Under the pieces are notes generated by a model. That model was not told the DNA's origin, made no database searches, and saw only the letters and a program-made list of their open reading frames with translations. The position numbers were made by a program, and so were the translations under genes. A DNA stretch of 46,399 nucleotides, from the NCBI RefSeq assembly GCF_008974145.1, contig NZ_BJKP01000010.1:1-46399 (forward strand), read 5' to 3'. Shown here in pieces: positions 23,207 to 32,184 of the stretch. Source of the stretch: Microcystis aeruginosa NIES-4325 (GTDB lineage Bacteria > Cyanobacteriota > Cyanobacteriia > Cyanobacteriales > Microcystaceae). Within the stretch, counting starts at the first letter, position 1. Every line of letters starts with the position of its first letter.

Positions 23207-26200
23207 ATGCCGCGTATTATTGATAATATTGAGTCCCATTTATTGCCAATTTTACGCGAAAGTTTATTAGTGGCCCAACGCGCTGATTTTTGTGTGGGTT
23301 ATTTTAATTTGCGCGGTTGGCAGTCCATTGATACCTATATTGATCACTTTCTCGGTGGTGATTTGTCCTGTTGTCGTCTGCTGATTGGTATGCAGCAAGC
23401 ACCCCAGGAATTACTACAGCAATCCCTGTCTTTATTGAAGCGATCAAATAATATAGATAAGGCTACTTCTGCTCGTTTAAAAAAACAAATTGTTCAGGAT
23501 TTTTGCCAACAATTAACTTGGGGAAATCCTAGCAATCGAGATCAGGCAGCTTTGCAACGTTTGACCAAACAAATTCAATCGGGTAAGCTAGTAATTCGCT
23601 TATTTTTGGGCTATAATCTCCATGCTAAATTATACCTTATTCATCGACAGGATGTCAATAACCCAACGGTGGGATTTTTGGGTAGTAGTAATCTAACTTT
23701 TGCGGGATTACAACAGCAGGGAGAATTAAATATTGATGTCCTTGACCACGATGCTTGTGCCAAATTACAAAAGTGGTTTAATGATCGTTGGTTTGATGCT
23801 TGGTGTTGGGATATATCCTCGGATATTGTCAATGTGATTAACGAAAGTTGGGCCCGGGAAAGTCTTATTCCTCCCTATCATATCTATTTAAAAATAGCTT
23901 ACCATCTTTCCTTTGAAGCGAGAGCCGGTTTAGCGGAATACAAAATTCCCCGACAGTTTGATCAAGACTTACTAGATTTTCAGAAATCGGCCATTAAAAT
24001 TGCCGCTCGTTATGTGCAAAGACGCGGTGGGGTACTAATTGGCGACGTGGTGGGGTTAGGAAAAACGCGCATCGCTTCCATTCTAGCATATATTTTGCAG
24101 GAAGACTACGATTTAGAAATCTTAATTATTTGTCCGAAAAATCTCCTAACTATGTGGGAGGATTACAGCTATAAATACAAATTAAGAGCGAAAATTATCC
24201 CCTTAAGTCAGGTTATGCAGGAATTACCCAATCTGCGGCGCTATCGGGTAGTAATTATCGATGAAAGTCATAACCTACGCAATCGGGAGGGTAAACGTTA
24301 TCGGGTGATACAGGAGTACATTAACACCAATGAAAGTCGCTGTATTCTCTTGACTGCGACTCCCTACAATAAAAACTATCTTGACCTGTCCAATCAACTG
24401 CGTTTATTCATTCAAGAGGATACTAATCTCGGAATTCGTCCCGAAAGACTACTAGAATCTCTGGGAGGAGAAATCGAATTTAATCGCAGATACCAATCTC
24501 CGGTTAGGTCCCTAGCAGCCTTTGAAAAAAGTGACTCTCCCGACGACTGGAGAGACTTAATGCGTCTCTATATGATTAGACGGACTCGCGGTTTTATCGA
24601 AAATAATTATGCTACAGAAGACGAACAGGGTCGTCGGTATCTAAAATTTGCTGATGGGTCGAGGGTTTATCTTCCCCAACGACAACTAAAGACAATCAAG
24701 TTTGACCTGCAAGACTCGGTTTATGCGCGTTTATATTCGGAAGCAGTGGTGATAACCCTCAACGGATTGAAGTTACCCCGTTACGGATTGGGAAATTATC
24801 TAATTAAAGGATGCAAAGGGACAGGAGAGGAAGAAACCATCTTAAAAAGTCTATCCCGTGCGGGTAAAAGATTAATGGGTTTTTGTCGGACGAATTTATT
24901 TAAACGTTTGGAGAGTGGAGGGTATGCTTTCCTGCAATCCCTTGACCGTCATATTCTCCGTAACTATATTTTCCTTCATGCCATGGCCAAGAATTTACCC
25001 CTTCCCATCGGGAGTCAGGATCCAGCTTTGTTAGACACTCGTTATCTGGATGAGGATTTAGTCACTCAGGGAGAGGATGAAAGTATAGAAACCGAGGAGA
25101 CTGGGGGGATAACCGGGTTAGAAAAAGAGTATCAAAAAAGAGCCGAACAAGTGTATCAAAAGTATAGCGGTGATTATCGCAAGCGCTTTCAGTGGATTAA
25201 CACCGAGGTGTTTAAACCCGCATTGAAAAAAGACCTAAAATCCGATGCCTTGGCTTTAATAGCATTGTTGCAAACCTGTGGGACCTGGCAGCCGGAGACC
25301 GACGAAAAGCTAGAGAAGTTATGGCAGCTGTTAGAGGAGAATCATCCCAGAGAAAAGGTGTTAATTTTTAGCCAATTTGCCGATACAGTCAGTTATTTAG
25401 TCACTCAGTTGCAAAATCGGGGAGTGGATAAGATTGCGGGAGTGACGGGAAACTCTGCTAATCCTGCGGAAATGGTCCATCATTTTAGTCCCCGCAGTAA
25501 TTCTCAGCAAGTGGGGGAAGAAATACGAGTCTTGGTTGCGACGGATATCCTTAGTGAAGGGTTAAATTTACAGGATTGTGCCATTATCGTTAATTATGAC
25601 CTACCCTGGGCAATTATTCGCCTGATTCAACGGGCCGGAAGGGTAGATAGAATCGGTCAAAAAGCAAGTCAGATTCTCTGTTATTCCTTTTTACCTGCGG
25701 AGGGAGTGGAGAGAATTATTAAACTGCGGACGAGACTATCTCAAAGACTGCGAGAGAATGCTGAGGTGGTGGGGACTGATGAGATATTTTTTGAGGAGGA
25801 GATGGATAACCAGACTTTATTGGATCTGTATCATGAAAAATCTGAGGTTATCGATGAAGAGGAGGATCAAGAAGTGGATTTAACCTCGGAAGCGTATCAA
25901 ATTTGGAAAAATGCGATCGAAGTTGACCCTAGTTTAAAACATACCATAGAGACTCTGCCGCCGGTGGTTTATTCTACCCGTTGCCATAGTGGGACAGCAA
26001 CCCATCCGGAGGGAGTCATGGTTTATCTAAAAACTGCCGGGGGGAATGATGCTTTAGCATGGATTGATAAGCAGGGAAATAGTGTGACTCAATCCCAATT
26101 AACTATTTTACGGTCCGCTGCCTGTCATCCCCAAACCCCGGCCATTCCCCCCCATCCCCAACACCATCAATTAGTACAAAAAGGTACAGAATTAATTGCG

Positions 26201-26536
26201 GAGGAGGAAAACAACTCCGGATCTAAATTGGGACGATTGACGGGAGCAAAATTTAAGACCTATGAGCGCTTAAAAAGGTATTCTCAAGATAGTAAGGATG
26301 ATCTGTTTGCTCATGAGGATTTATGCAAGGCTCTCGACCAATTGTATCATTATCCCCTTAGACAGTCGGCTCTCGATCGCTTAAATCGTTGTTTAAGAAC
26401 CGGCATCAGTGACCAACAATTGGCAGATTTACTGGTATCTTTATATCAAGATGACCGTCTCTGTATTGTTCACCCACAAGAATCCACCCAAGAACCTCAG
26501 ATTATTTGTTCCTTGGGTCTATTTCAACCTTCTTAA
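23207..26536 (+). CDS. HKD (PLD-like) nuclease fused to SNF2 helicase
   Basis: This 1109-residue protein opens with a phospholipase D-like domain (about 1-200) with HxK in NLHAKLYLIH (His139, Lys141) and GSSNLT at 159-164; the usual HKD Asp is His146. A SNF2-type helicase follows: Walker A GDVVGLGKT (279-287), the DESH box in VVIIDESHNL (352-355), LLTATPYNK, and the second RecA domain with EKVLIFSQF, ATDILSEGLNLQ (from 778) and QRAGRVDRIGQ. The last 200 residues are of unknown fold. The family is known as Snf2-like proteins with an N-terminal HKD nuclease. With the adjacent adenine methyltransferase gene it looks like the restriction and translocation half of a defence module. Cleavage activity is inferred. 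Confidence 0.9.
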   Translation: MPRIIDNIESHLLPILRESLLVAQRADFCVGYFNLRGWQSIDTYIDHFLGGDLSCCRLLIGMQQAPQELLQQSLSLLKRSNNIDKATSARLKKQIVQDFCQQLTWGNPSNRDQAALQRLTKQIQSGKLVIRLFLGYNLHAKLYLIHRQDVNNPTVGFLGSSNLTFAGLQQQGELNIDVLDHDACAKLQKWFNDRWFDAWCWDISSDIVNVINESWARESLIPPYHIYLKIAYHLSFEARAGLAEYKIPRQFDQDLLDFQKSAIKIAARYVQRRGGVLIGDVVGLGKTRIASILAYILQEDYDLEILIICPKNLLTMWEDYSYKYKLRAKIIPLSQVMQELPNLRRYRVVIIDESHNLRNREGKRYRVIQEYINTNESRCILLTATPYNKNYLDLSNQLRLFIQEDTNLGIRPERLLESLGGEIEFNRRYQSPVRSLAAFEKSDSPDDWRDLMRLYMIRRTRGFIENNYATEDEQGRRYLKFADGSRVYLPQRQLKTIKFDLQDSVYARLYSEAVVITLNGLKLPRYGLGNYLIKGCKGTGEEETILKSLSRAGKRLMGFCRTNLFKRLESGGYAFLQSLDRHILRNYIFLHAMAKNLPLPIGSQDPALLDTRYLDEDLVTQGEDESIETEETGGITGLEKEYQKRAEQVYQKYSGDYRKRFQWINTEVFKPALKKDLKSDALALIALLQTCGTWQPETDEKLEKLWQLLEENHPREKVLIFSQFADTVSYLVTQLQNRGVDKIAGVTGNSANPAEMVHHFSPRSNSQQVGEEIRVLVATDILSEGLNLQDCAIIVNYDLPWAIIRLIQRAGRVDRIGQKASQILCYSFLPAEGVERIIKLRTRLSQRLRENAEVVGTDEIFFEEEMDNQTLLDLYHEKSEVIDEEEDQEVDLTSEAYQIWKNAIEVDPSLKHTIETLPPVVYSTRCHSGTATHPEGVMVYLKTAGGNDALAWIDKQGNSVTQSQLTILRSAACHPQTPAIPPHPQHHQLVQKGTELIAEEENNSGSKLGRLTGAKFKTYERLKRYSQDSKDDLFAHEDLCKALDQLYHYPLRQSALDRLNRCLRTGISDQQLADLLVSLYQDDRLCIVHPQESTQEPQIICSLGLFQPS

Positions 26537-26617
26537 GTCCCCCTTATCAAGGGGGATTTAGGGGGATCAAACCAATTCAAGTCCCCCTTATCAAGGGGGA
26601 TTTAGGGGGATCAAACC
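26535..26617. repeat. two 39-bp palindromic repeats between helicase and methyltransferase
   Basis: An identical 39-base block starting aagtcccccttatcaagggg occurs at 26535-26573 and 26579-26617, a period of 44. Each block contains TCCCCCTTATCAAGGGGGA, a near-perfect hairpin, followed by a second G-run. Similar sequences are widespread between genes in cyanobacteria. The first copy overlaps the helicase stop codon, and transcripts crossing here would form two strong stems. Confidence 0.9.
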
Positions 26618-26694
26618 TTTTGCTATATTAAATGTATCTCCAATCTCAGCGAAGCGAATTGGATTGGTTCATAATTTATCGATATTTATCCATT

Positions 26695-29600
26695 ATGCCC
26701 CTCAACTTCTCCCGGACTCGTGACTTATTATCTAACTTCCAATTTGGGGAACTGTTTATCGAGGAATTGGGATGGTCTCATCCTCGCACAAAAAAAACTG
26801 TTAGTATCACCGTTGACAATCAAGAATATCCCTGTCAACGAATTGCGGAGGTGTCCGGAGTAGCAGTATTAGAGGTGACAACTACCGATATACCCGATGC
26901 GAAACTTCGTCGGGACATTCACCAGCAAGTTATCGAAAGAATTGCCGAAAATCTGCTAATTTTCGTCGATGGGGGACGGACACGCAGTTTATGGTACTGG
27001 GTAAAAAGAGAGGGAAGTAAAAGTTATATCCGTGACCATCTTTATATAAAAGGACAACCGGGAGATTTATTTCTCGGTAAACTAGCGGAATTAGTCCTCG
27101 ATATCACCGATTTTGAAGATGGGGAACCCTCCGTGGTGGAGGTGGCCCATCGCTTACAAAAAGGTTTCGATATCGAAAAGATTACCAAGAAATTTTATCA
27201 GGAATTTCAGCGAGAGCATCTACAGTTCCTCCCCTTTATCCAAGGAATCGATCGAGAAAGCGATCGAAAATGGTACACTTCGGTTATTCTCAATCGTTTA
27301 ATGTTCGTCTATTTCCTGCAGCGCAAGGGATTTATCGATAACGACTTCAACTATCTGCAAAACCAATTACAAGCAAGTCAACGACGCGGGAAAAATTTAT
27401 TTTATCGTCAGTTTCTGCAAACCCTCTTTTTCCAAGCATTCGCTAAACCAGAATCCCAACGAGATGAGACAGTAACTGCATTGGTGGGAAAAGTCAAATA
27501 TCTTAACGGAGGATTATTTCTCCAACATCCCCTCGAAAATATTTATCAAAACATTTGTATTGATGACCAAGCATTTGAGAATATCCTCGATTTATTCTCC
27601 CGTTACTCCTGGAATCTTGACGACACTCCGGGGGGAAGCGATGACGAAATTAACCCCGATGTCTTGGGATATATCTTTGAAAAGTATATCAACCAAAAAG
27701 CTTTCGGTGCTTACTATACCCGTCCGGAGATTACCGAATATCTCTGTGATAGGACGATTAATAAATGGATTGTCGAGAGAAGTAATCAACATTATCCCCG
27801 CAAACAATTTGCCAGTATTTCTGAACTACTAATTAATCTCGATTCTCCCCTCTGTCAGCTTCTGATTGAAGATATTCTTCCCCAGCTTTCTATTTTAGAC
27901 CCTGCCTGTGGTTCCGGTGCTTTTTTAGTGGCTGCGATGAAGACATTAATCGGAATTTATAGCGCGGTGATTGGGACAATTGAACTACGGGGAGACAGTA
28001 AATTAAAACAGTGGTTAACAGAGGTAAGAAAATCCCATCCCTCCCTCGGATATTACATCAAAAAAAGAATTATTTCCGATAACCTCTACGGTGTCGATAT
28101 CATGGAGGAAGCAACGGAAATCGCAAAACTGCGTTTATTTCTCGCTTTAGTTGCTGCCGCACAATCGGTGACAGAATTGGAACCCTTACCGAATATTGAT
28201 TTTAATATCATGTCGGGAAATTCCCTCATCGGGTTAATTCGCGTGGACGAAAAAAGTTTTAATCTCATGGGAGAGGAAAACATTCTGCAAACCCTCACCG
28301 CGCAAAATTATCAGGCAATTCTCGCGGAAAAAAATCGCAGTATTGAATTATACAAAGAACACGCTTTTCGGTTGGGAGAAGTAGAGGGAACCCCCCAAGA
28401 AAACCGTCTCCAGATGTTACGCAATCACATCGAGGATGTCAACCGCGAATCGGTGCAGAAATTAAACCAAATTCTCTTAGATGAGTTTAGCGGTAAGTTG
28501 TCAATTAAGTACGAATCCGCACAATTAACGGGAAAAGCAAAGAAACGTTTATTAACTCTTTCTGATATGCAATCCCTGAAACCCTTCCACTGGGGTTATC
28601 ACTTCGATAAACTGATTACAGAAAAAGGTGGTTTTGATGTGATTATCACCAATCCCCCTTGGGAAGTCTTTAAACCCCAAGCGAAAGAATTTTTTTCTCA
28701 GCATAGCGACTTGGTGACTAAAAATAAAATGGACATCAAGACGTTTGAAAAGGAACAGAAAAAACTATTAACTAATCCCGAAATCGCTCAAGCATGGTTA
28801 GAATATCAAAGTCAATACCCCCACGTTAGTCTCTATTTTCGTTCCTCGGAACAATATAAAAATCAAATCTCTATTGTCAATGGTAAAAAGCAAGGGACGG
28901 ATATTAATCTCTATAAGCTTTTTGTTGAACAATGTTTTAATCTCCTCCATCCCCGGGGAGAATGTGGAATAGTTATTCCCAGTGGAATTTATACCGATTT
29001 AGGAACCAAGCAACTGCGGGAAATGTTATTTTCTCAGACAAACCTGACAGGATTATTTTGTTTTGAAAATCGTAAAACAATTTTTGAAGGTGTAGATAGT
29101 CGCTTTAAGTTTGTCATTCTAACTTTTGAGAAAAATAAACAAACTCTTTCCTTTCCTGTGGAATTTATGCGTCACGATGTTGAGGAATTACAACGTTTTC
29201 CCCATAAAGATAGTTTAGTAATTAGCGTCGATTTAATCCGCAAACTATCCCCCGATTCCCTCTCGGTAATGGAATTTAAACAAGATATAGATATTCATAT
29301 CGCTGAAAAAATGTCTCGTTTTCCCCTGCTAGGAGAAACCCTTCCCGATACATGGAATCTCAAGTTAACATCAGAATTTCACATGACTAATGATAGTTAT
29401 TTATTTAAAACTGAACCCGCAGAAGGAAGACTACCCCTCTACGAAGGAAAAATGATTCATCAATTCACCCATCGGTATGCTTTACCGAAATACTGGTTAG
29501 ATGAAAAGGAAGCAAGACAAGCTTTATTAAAACGCGGTGAAGTCGATAAAGGTCAAATCTTGGACTATCAAACCTATCGTTTAGGATTTCGGTCAGTTTC

Positions 29601-30120
29601 ATCAAGTACAAACGAACGCTCTTTAATTTCTAGTCTGATACCTAAATCAGTTTTTTGCGGAAATTCGTTATCTATTAGTGAGTACGAACAAAATAATTTT
29701 CAAGAAAATGAGGCATTCAAATTTTTCATTGTTACCATTTTAAACAGCTTTTTAATTGATTGGATGCTTAGACAAAAAGTTAGTCAAAACCTAAATTTTT
29801 TCTACATATATCAACTACCTATCCCCCGATTAAAAGAGGGAGATAAATACTTTCAGGAGATAGTAGAAAATGCGGCAAAATTGATTTGTACCACAGAAGA
29901 ATTTGAGCAATTAGCGAAAGAAGTGGGGATAGGTTCCCATAAAAATGGAGTAACAGAAGAAGCAGAAAGAATGGCAATTAGAGCGAAATTAGATGCAATA
30001 GTCGCCCACTTGTATGAATTAACCCTAACAGAATTTCAACATATATTAAGTACCTTTCCCCTCGTCCCCGAAAGCGTCAAAATTGCCACCCTCAAAGCTT
30101 ACCAAAACCTGTTACAGTAA
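26695..30120 (+). CDS. Eco57I-type N6-adenine DNA methyltransferase
   Basis: This protein has 1141 residues from the ATG at 26695; an ATG at 26632 is also in frame, but the family start (short head, then LFIEELGW) favours the later one. The SAM-binding motif I is LDPACGSGAF (402-408) and the catalytic motif IV is NPPW (653-656), both intact. The C-terminal third has the target-recognition-like blocks PLYEGKMIHQFTHR and NLNFFYIYQLPIPR seen in type IIG, type ISP and DISARM/BREX-type methyltransferases. I see no nuclease motif in the N-terminus. Cutting, if any, would come from the HKD-helicase encoded just upstream. Its likely task is methylating a specific adenine to mark self DNA. Confidence 0.9.
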   Translation: MPLNFSRTRDLLSNFQFGELFIEELGWSHPRTKKTVSITVDNQEYPCQRIAEVSGVAVLEVTTTDIPDAKLRRDIHQQVIERIAENLLIFVDGGRTRSLWYWVKREGSKSYIRDHLYIKGQPGDLFLGKLAELVLDITDFEDGEPSVVEVAHRLQKGFDIEKITKKFYQEFQREHLQFLPFIQGIDRESDRKWYTSVILNRLMFVYFLQRKGFIDNDFNYLQNQLQASQRRGKNLFYRQFLQTLFFQAFAKPESQRDETVTALVGKVKYLNGGLFLQHPLENIYQNICIDDQAFENILDLFSRYSWNLDDTPGGSDDEINPDVLGYIFEKYINQKAFGAYYTRPEITEYLCDRTINKWIVERSNQHYPRKQFASISELLINLDSPLCQLLIEDILPQLSILDPACGSGAFLVAAMKTLIGIYSAVIGTIELRGDSKLKQWLTEVRKSHPSLGYYIKKRIISDNLYGVDIMEEATEIAKLRLFLALVAAAQSVTELEPLPNIDFNIMSGNSLIGLIRVDEKSFNLMGEENILQTLTAQNYQAILAEKNRSIELYKEHAFRLGEVEGTPQENRLQMLRNHIEDVNRESVQKLNQILLDEFSGKLSIKYESAQLTGKAKKRLLTLSDMQSLKPFHWGYHFDKLITEKGGFDVIITNPPWEVFKPQAKEFFSQHSDLVTKNKMDIKTFEKEQKKLLTNPEIAQAWLEYQSQYPHVSLYFRSSEQYKNQISIVNGKKQGTDINLYKLFVEQCFNLLHPRGECGIVIPSGIYTDLGTKQLREMLFSQTNLTGLFCFENRKTIFEGVDSRFKFVILTFEKNKQTLSFPVEFMRHDVEELQRFPHKDSLVISVDLIRKLSPDSLSVMEFKQDIDIHIAEKMSRFPLLGETLPDTWNLKLTSEFHMTNDSYLFKTEPAEGRLPLYEGKMIHQFTHRYALPKYWLDEKEARQALLKRGEVDKGQILDYQTYRLGFRSVSSSTNERSLISSLIPKSVFCGNSLSISEYEQNNFQENEAFKFFIVTILNSFLIDWMLRQKVSQNLNFFYIYQLPIPRLKEGDKYFQEIVENAAKLICTTEEFEQLAKEVGIGSHKNGVTEEAERMAIRAKLDAIVAHLYELTLTEFQHILSTFPLVPESVKIATLKAYQNLLQ

Positions 30121-30159
30121 TTAGTAATAAGATGTCTGCCACGAATAGAGAAAAAGGTA

Positions 30160-30310
30160 TTATACTAAATCCAGTTATTAAAAACCGATTATTTATTCTC
30201 CGTTTTGCATGAGTGCATGAGTAGAAAACGGGTTTCTCGGAGAAACCCGTTTTCTGTGCGTTACTCAAAAAACCCACTCCCCTATACTTTTTAAACAGAA
30301 TTTGGTATAA
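30160..30310. repeat. MITE-like element, 151 bp
   Basis: TTATACTAAATCCAGTT (30160-30176) and AACAGAATTTGGTATAA (30294-30310) form imperfect 17-base terminal inverted repeats (14 matches). Inside is a perfect 15-pair hairpin. A decayed relative lies at 12173-12265. No gene is present. Confidence 0.5.
30223..30255. terminator. perfect 15-bp hairpin
   Basis: AGAAAACGGGTTTCT (30223-30237) and AGAAACCCGTTTTCT (30241-30255) are exact inverted copies around a three-base loop. The stem is strong enough to end or protect the methyltransferase transcript. No clean T-run follows, so it may equally be the core of the MITE-like repeat. Confidence 0.55.
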
Positions 30311-30369
30311 TTGGTTTATAATTTTTAGAGATGTTTAATAAACTGAAAAATACCATCGAATAACTAATT

Positions 30370-30966
30370 ATGTTAATTGGTAAATATTTAACCCTAGAGG
30401 AATTATCTACCTGTTCCCAAACCTATCAAAAGTATGCAGCCCAAATCGATCCCTATCCAAAAAATCCTGAAACCATAACCGCTTGGCAGAATCTTACTCA
30501 CTTTATTATCGATCCAATTATTGACAATTTTGGTCGAGAAAAATTCCAATTAACCTACGGATTTTGTTCCAATGATCTCAGAAAACTTCTCCAAAAAAAA
30601 GACCCAATCACCGGCTTAAAAAACGGGAGAATCGATCCCAGTCGTGATCAACATTGCGCCCACGAAATTAATCAAAAAGGTCAATATTATTGTCAGCGAT
30701 TGGGGGCAGCCTGTGATTTTCGGATTATCGACTTAACTAGCGATCGCCTGATAGATTGGATTTTAAACCAAAAATTACCCTTTGACTCTCTCTATTTTTA
30801 CGGAATTAATCGCCCGATTCATATCAGCTACGGACCGCAACATAAACGAGATTTATGGACTTTTACCCCTAAAGGAACACCGACCAAAAAAGGTTTAGAA
30901 TCATGGTTAGAAGCGGCAAAATCGATCGATTCTGAAACAAAAAAATCCCCCGAAATAGGGGGATAA
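30370..30966 (+). CDS. M15 peptidase-like protein
   Basis: This 198-residue protein begins MLIGKYLTLEELSTCSQTY, then has FQLTYGFCSNDLRKLL, SRDQHCAHE, LGAACDFRI and PIHISYGPQHKRDLW. The order of a His, an Asp (in CDF) and a His (in HIS) resembles the zinc ligands of M15 (DD-carboxypeptidase/Hedgehog-type) peptidases. Here about 13 extra residues separate the first His from the GxAxDF block. No signal peptide is seen, so a cell-wall role is doubtful. It lies 249 bases after the methyltransferase on the same strand, with a hairpin repeat between, so membership in that module is possible but unproven. Its last codons contain the recA terminator on the other strand. Confidence 0.6.
   Translation: MLIGKYLTLEELSTCSQTYQKYAAQIDPYPKNPETITAWQNLTHFIIDPIIDNFGREKFQLTYGFCSNDLRKLLQKKDPITGLKNGRIDPSRDQHCAHEINQKGQYYCQRLGAACDFRIIDLTSDRLIDWILNQKLPFDSLYFYGINRPIHISYGPQHKRDLWTFTPKGTPTKKGLESWLEAAKSIDSETKKSPEIGG
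30939..30964 (-). terminator. recA terminator inside the neighbouring gene's end
   Basis: On the minus strand ATCCCCC (30964-30958) pairs with GGGGGAT (30951-30945) around a six-base loop, followed by T residues down to 30939. It lies 26 bases past the recA stop codon. It overlaps the last nine codons of the convergent gene. Confidence 0.75.
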
Positions 30967-30989
30967 CCAAGACCTAAAACCGTCCTCTT

Positions 30990-32057
30990 TTAGATTTCTG
31001 GTTCCTGTTCGTCCTCATCGTCCCCATCAGCTGGTTCCGTGGGGAAAGGAACCGAACCCATATCTAATTTATCCCGCAATAACTTCTCAATTTCCGCCGC
31101 TACTTCTGGCTTTTCTTCGAGATATTTAACGGCATTATCGCGACCCTGGGCAATATTTTCGCCATTATAGCTATACCATGCCCCTTTACGAGTAACCACG
31201 TTAGTTTGTTCGGCCATATCCAGCATACAACCCACTTGGGAAATGCCCTTACCGAAGATAATATCAAATTCAGCAATCCGGAAAGGAGGCGCGACTTTAT
31301 TTTTAGCCACCTTAACCTTAGCCCGAATTCCGTATTCTCCTTCCGTGCCTTTTTTCAAAGTTTGAATGCGACGGATATCTAAACGTACCGAGGCATAAAA
31401 TTTTAAGGCCGTTCCTCCGGTAGTCACTTCAGGATTACCGTAGGTGACACCGATTTTTTGCCGCAGTTGGTTGAGGAAAATCACCACACAACCGGATTTA
31501 CCAATATTACCGGCAATTTTTCGCAGGGCTTTACTCATCAAACGGGCCTGTAAACCCACCTGATTATCCCCCATTTCCCCTTCAATTTCCGCCCGCGGCA
31601 CTAAAGCGGCCACCGAGTCGATGACGACGATATCCACGGCCGAAGAACGCACTAACTGGTCAACTATTTCTAAGGCTGCCTCCCCCGTGTCCGGTTGTGC
31701 CACCAGTAAATTATTGATATCTACCCCTAAAACATCCGAATAGGTGGGATCTAAAGCGTGTTCCGCATCGACAAAGGCCGCCACTCCCCCGGCTTTCTGC
31801 ACTTCTGCGATCGCATGGAGGGCTAAAGTGGTTTTTCCAGAACTTTCCGGCCCGTAAATTTCGACGATGCGGCCCTTCGGTAAACCGCCACCCAAAGCCA
31901 TATCTAGGGTTAAAGCACCACTAGGTACGGTTTCCACCCGCATGCGGGTGGCGTCTCCCAAACGCATAATCGAACCCTTGCCAAAGTTGCGTTCGATTTG
32001 ATTTAAGACTAAACCTAAGGCCTTATCTCGATCGGAATTACTTGTCATTGTCGCCAT
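30990..32057 (-). CDS. recA: RecA recombinase
   Basis: RecA forms the ATP-dependent filament on single-stranded DNA for recombinational repair. This copy has 355 residues from the ATG at 32057, chosen because GGGGAG lies seven bases upstream and the protein then starts [20 protein letters not shown] as in cyanobacterial RecA; the frame itself extends to 32165. Walker A is GPESSGKT, with [27 protein letters not shown] (loop L1 region), [17 protein letters not shown] (L2 region) and the acidic tail ([12 protein letters not shown]). Nothing is missing. It is convergent with the M15-like gene. The gene upstream on the same strand is an aldo/keto reductase. Confidence 0.98.
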   Translation of the reverse strand: MATMTSNSDRDKALGLVLNQIERNFGKGSIMRLGDATRMRVETVPSGALTLDMALGGGLPKGRIVEIYGPESSGKTTLALHAIAEVQKAGGVAAFVDAEHALDPTYSDVLGVDINNLLVAQPDTGEAALEIVDQLVRSSAVDIVVIDSVAALVPRAEIEGEMGDNQVGLQARLMSKALRKIAGNIGKSGCVVIFLNQLRQKIGVTYGNPEVTTGGTALKFYASVRLDIRRIQTLKKGTEGEYGIRAKVKVAKNKVAPPFRIAEFDIIFGKGISQVGCMLDMAEQTNVVTRKGAWYSYNGENIAQGRDNAVKYLEEKPEVAAEIEKLLRDKLDMGSVPFPTEPADGDDEDEQEPEI

Positions 32058-32184
32058 TAATTTTCTCCCCAGTTTTCTTAAGTAGTACAGGAGTATGCAA
32101 AGATTGTAGCCTGTTTTGATCTTGATCCCCAAAAAGTTAGAGACTTTTTCCAGAATGGTGATCAAAAATCAAAAGTTTTGATTT

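Noticed and set aside
26535-26617. CRISPR-like repeats
   Set aside because: Only two copies with a five-base gap and palindromic G/C runs; this is an intergenic repeat, not an array with spacers.
23207-30966. DISARM, BREX or Hma system
   Set aside because: The diagnostic partners (drmA/drmB/drmC; pglZ, brxC; the third Hma ATPase) are not in the window. Only the helicase-methyltransferase pairing is shared.
32058-32165. Upstream start for RecA and an SOS box before it
   Set aside because: The extension has no RecA similarity, and the ATG at 32057 has a ribosome site. An AGTAC-type motif near 32085 is too weak to call a LexA site.
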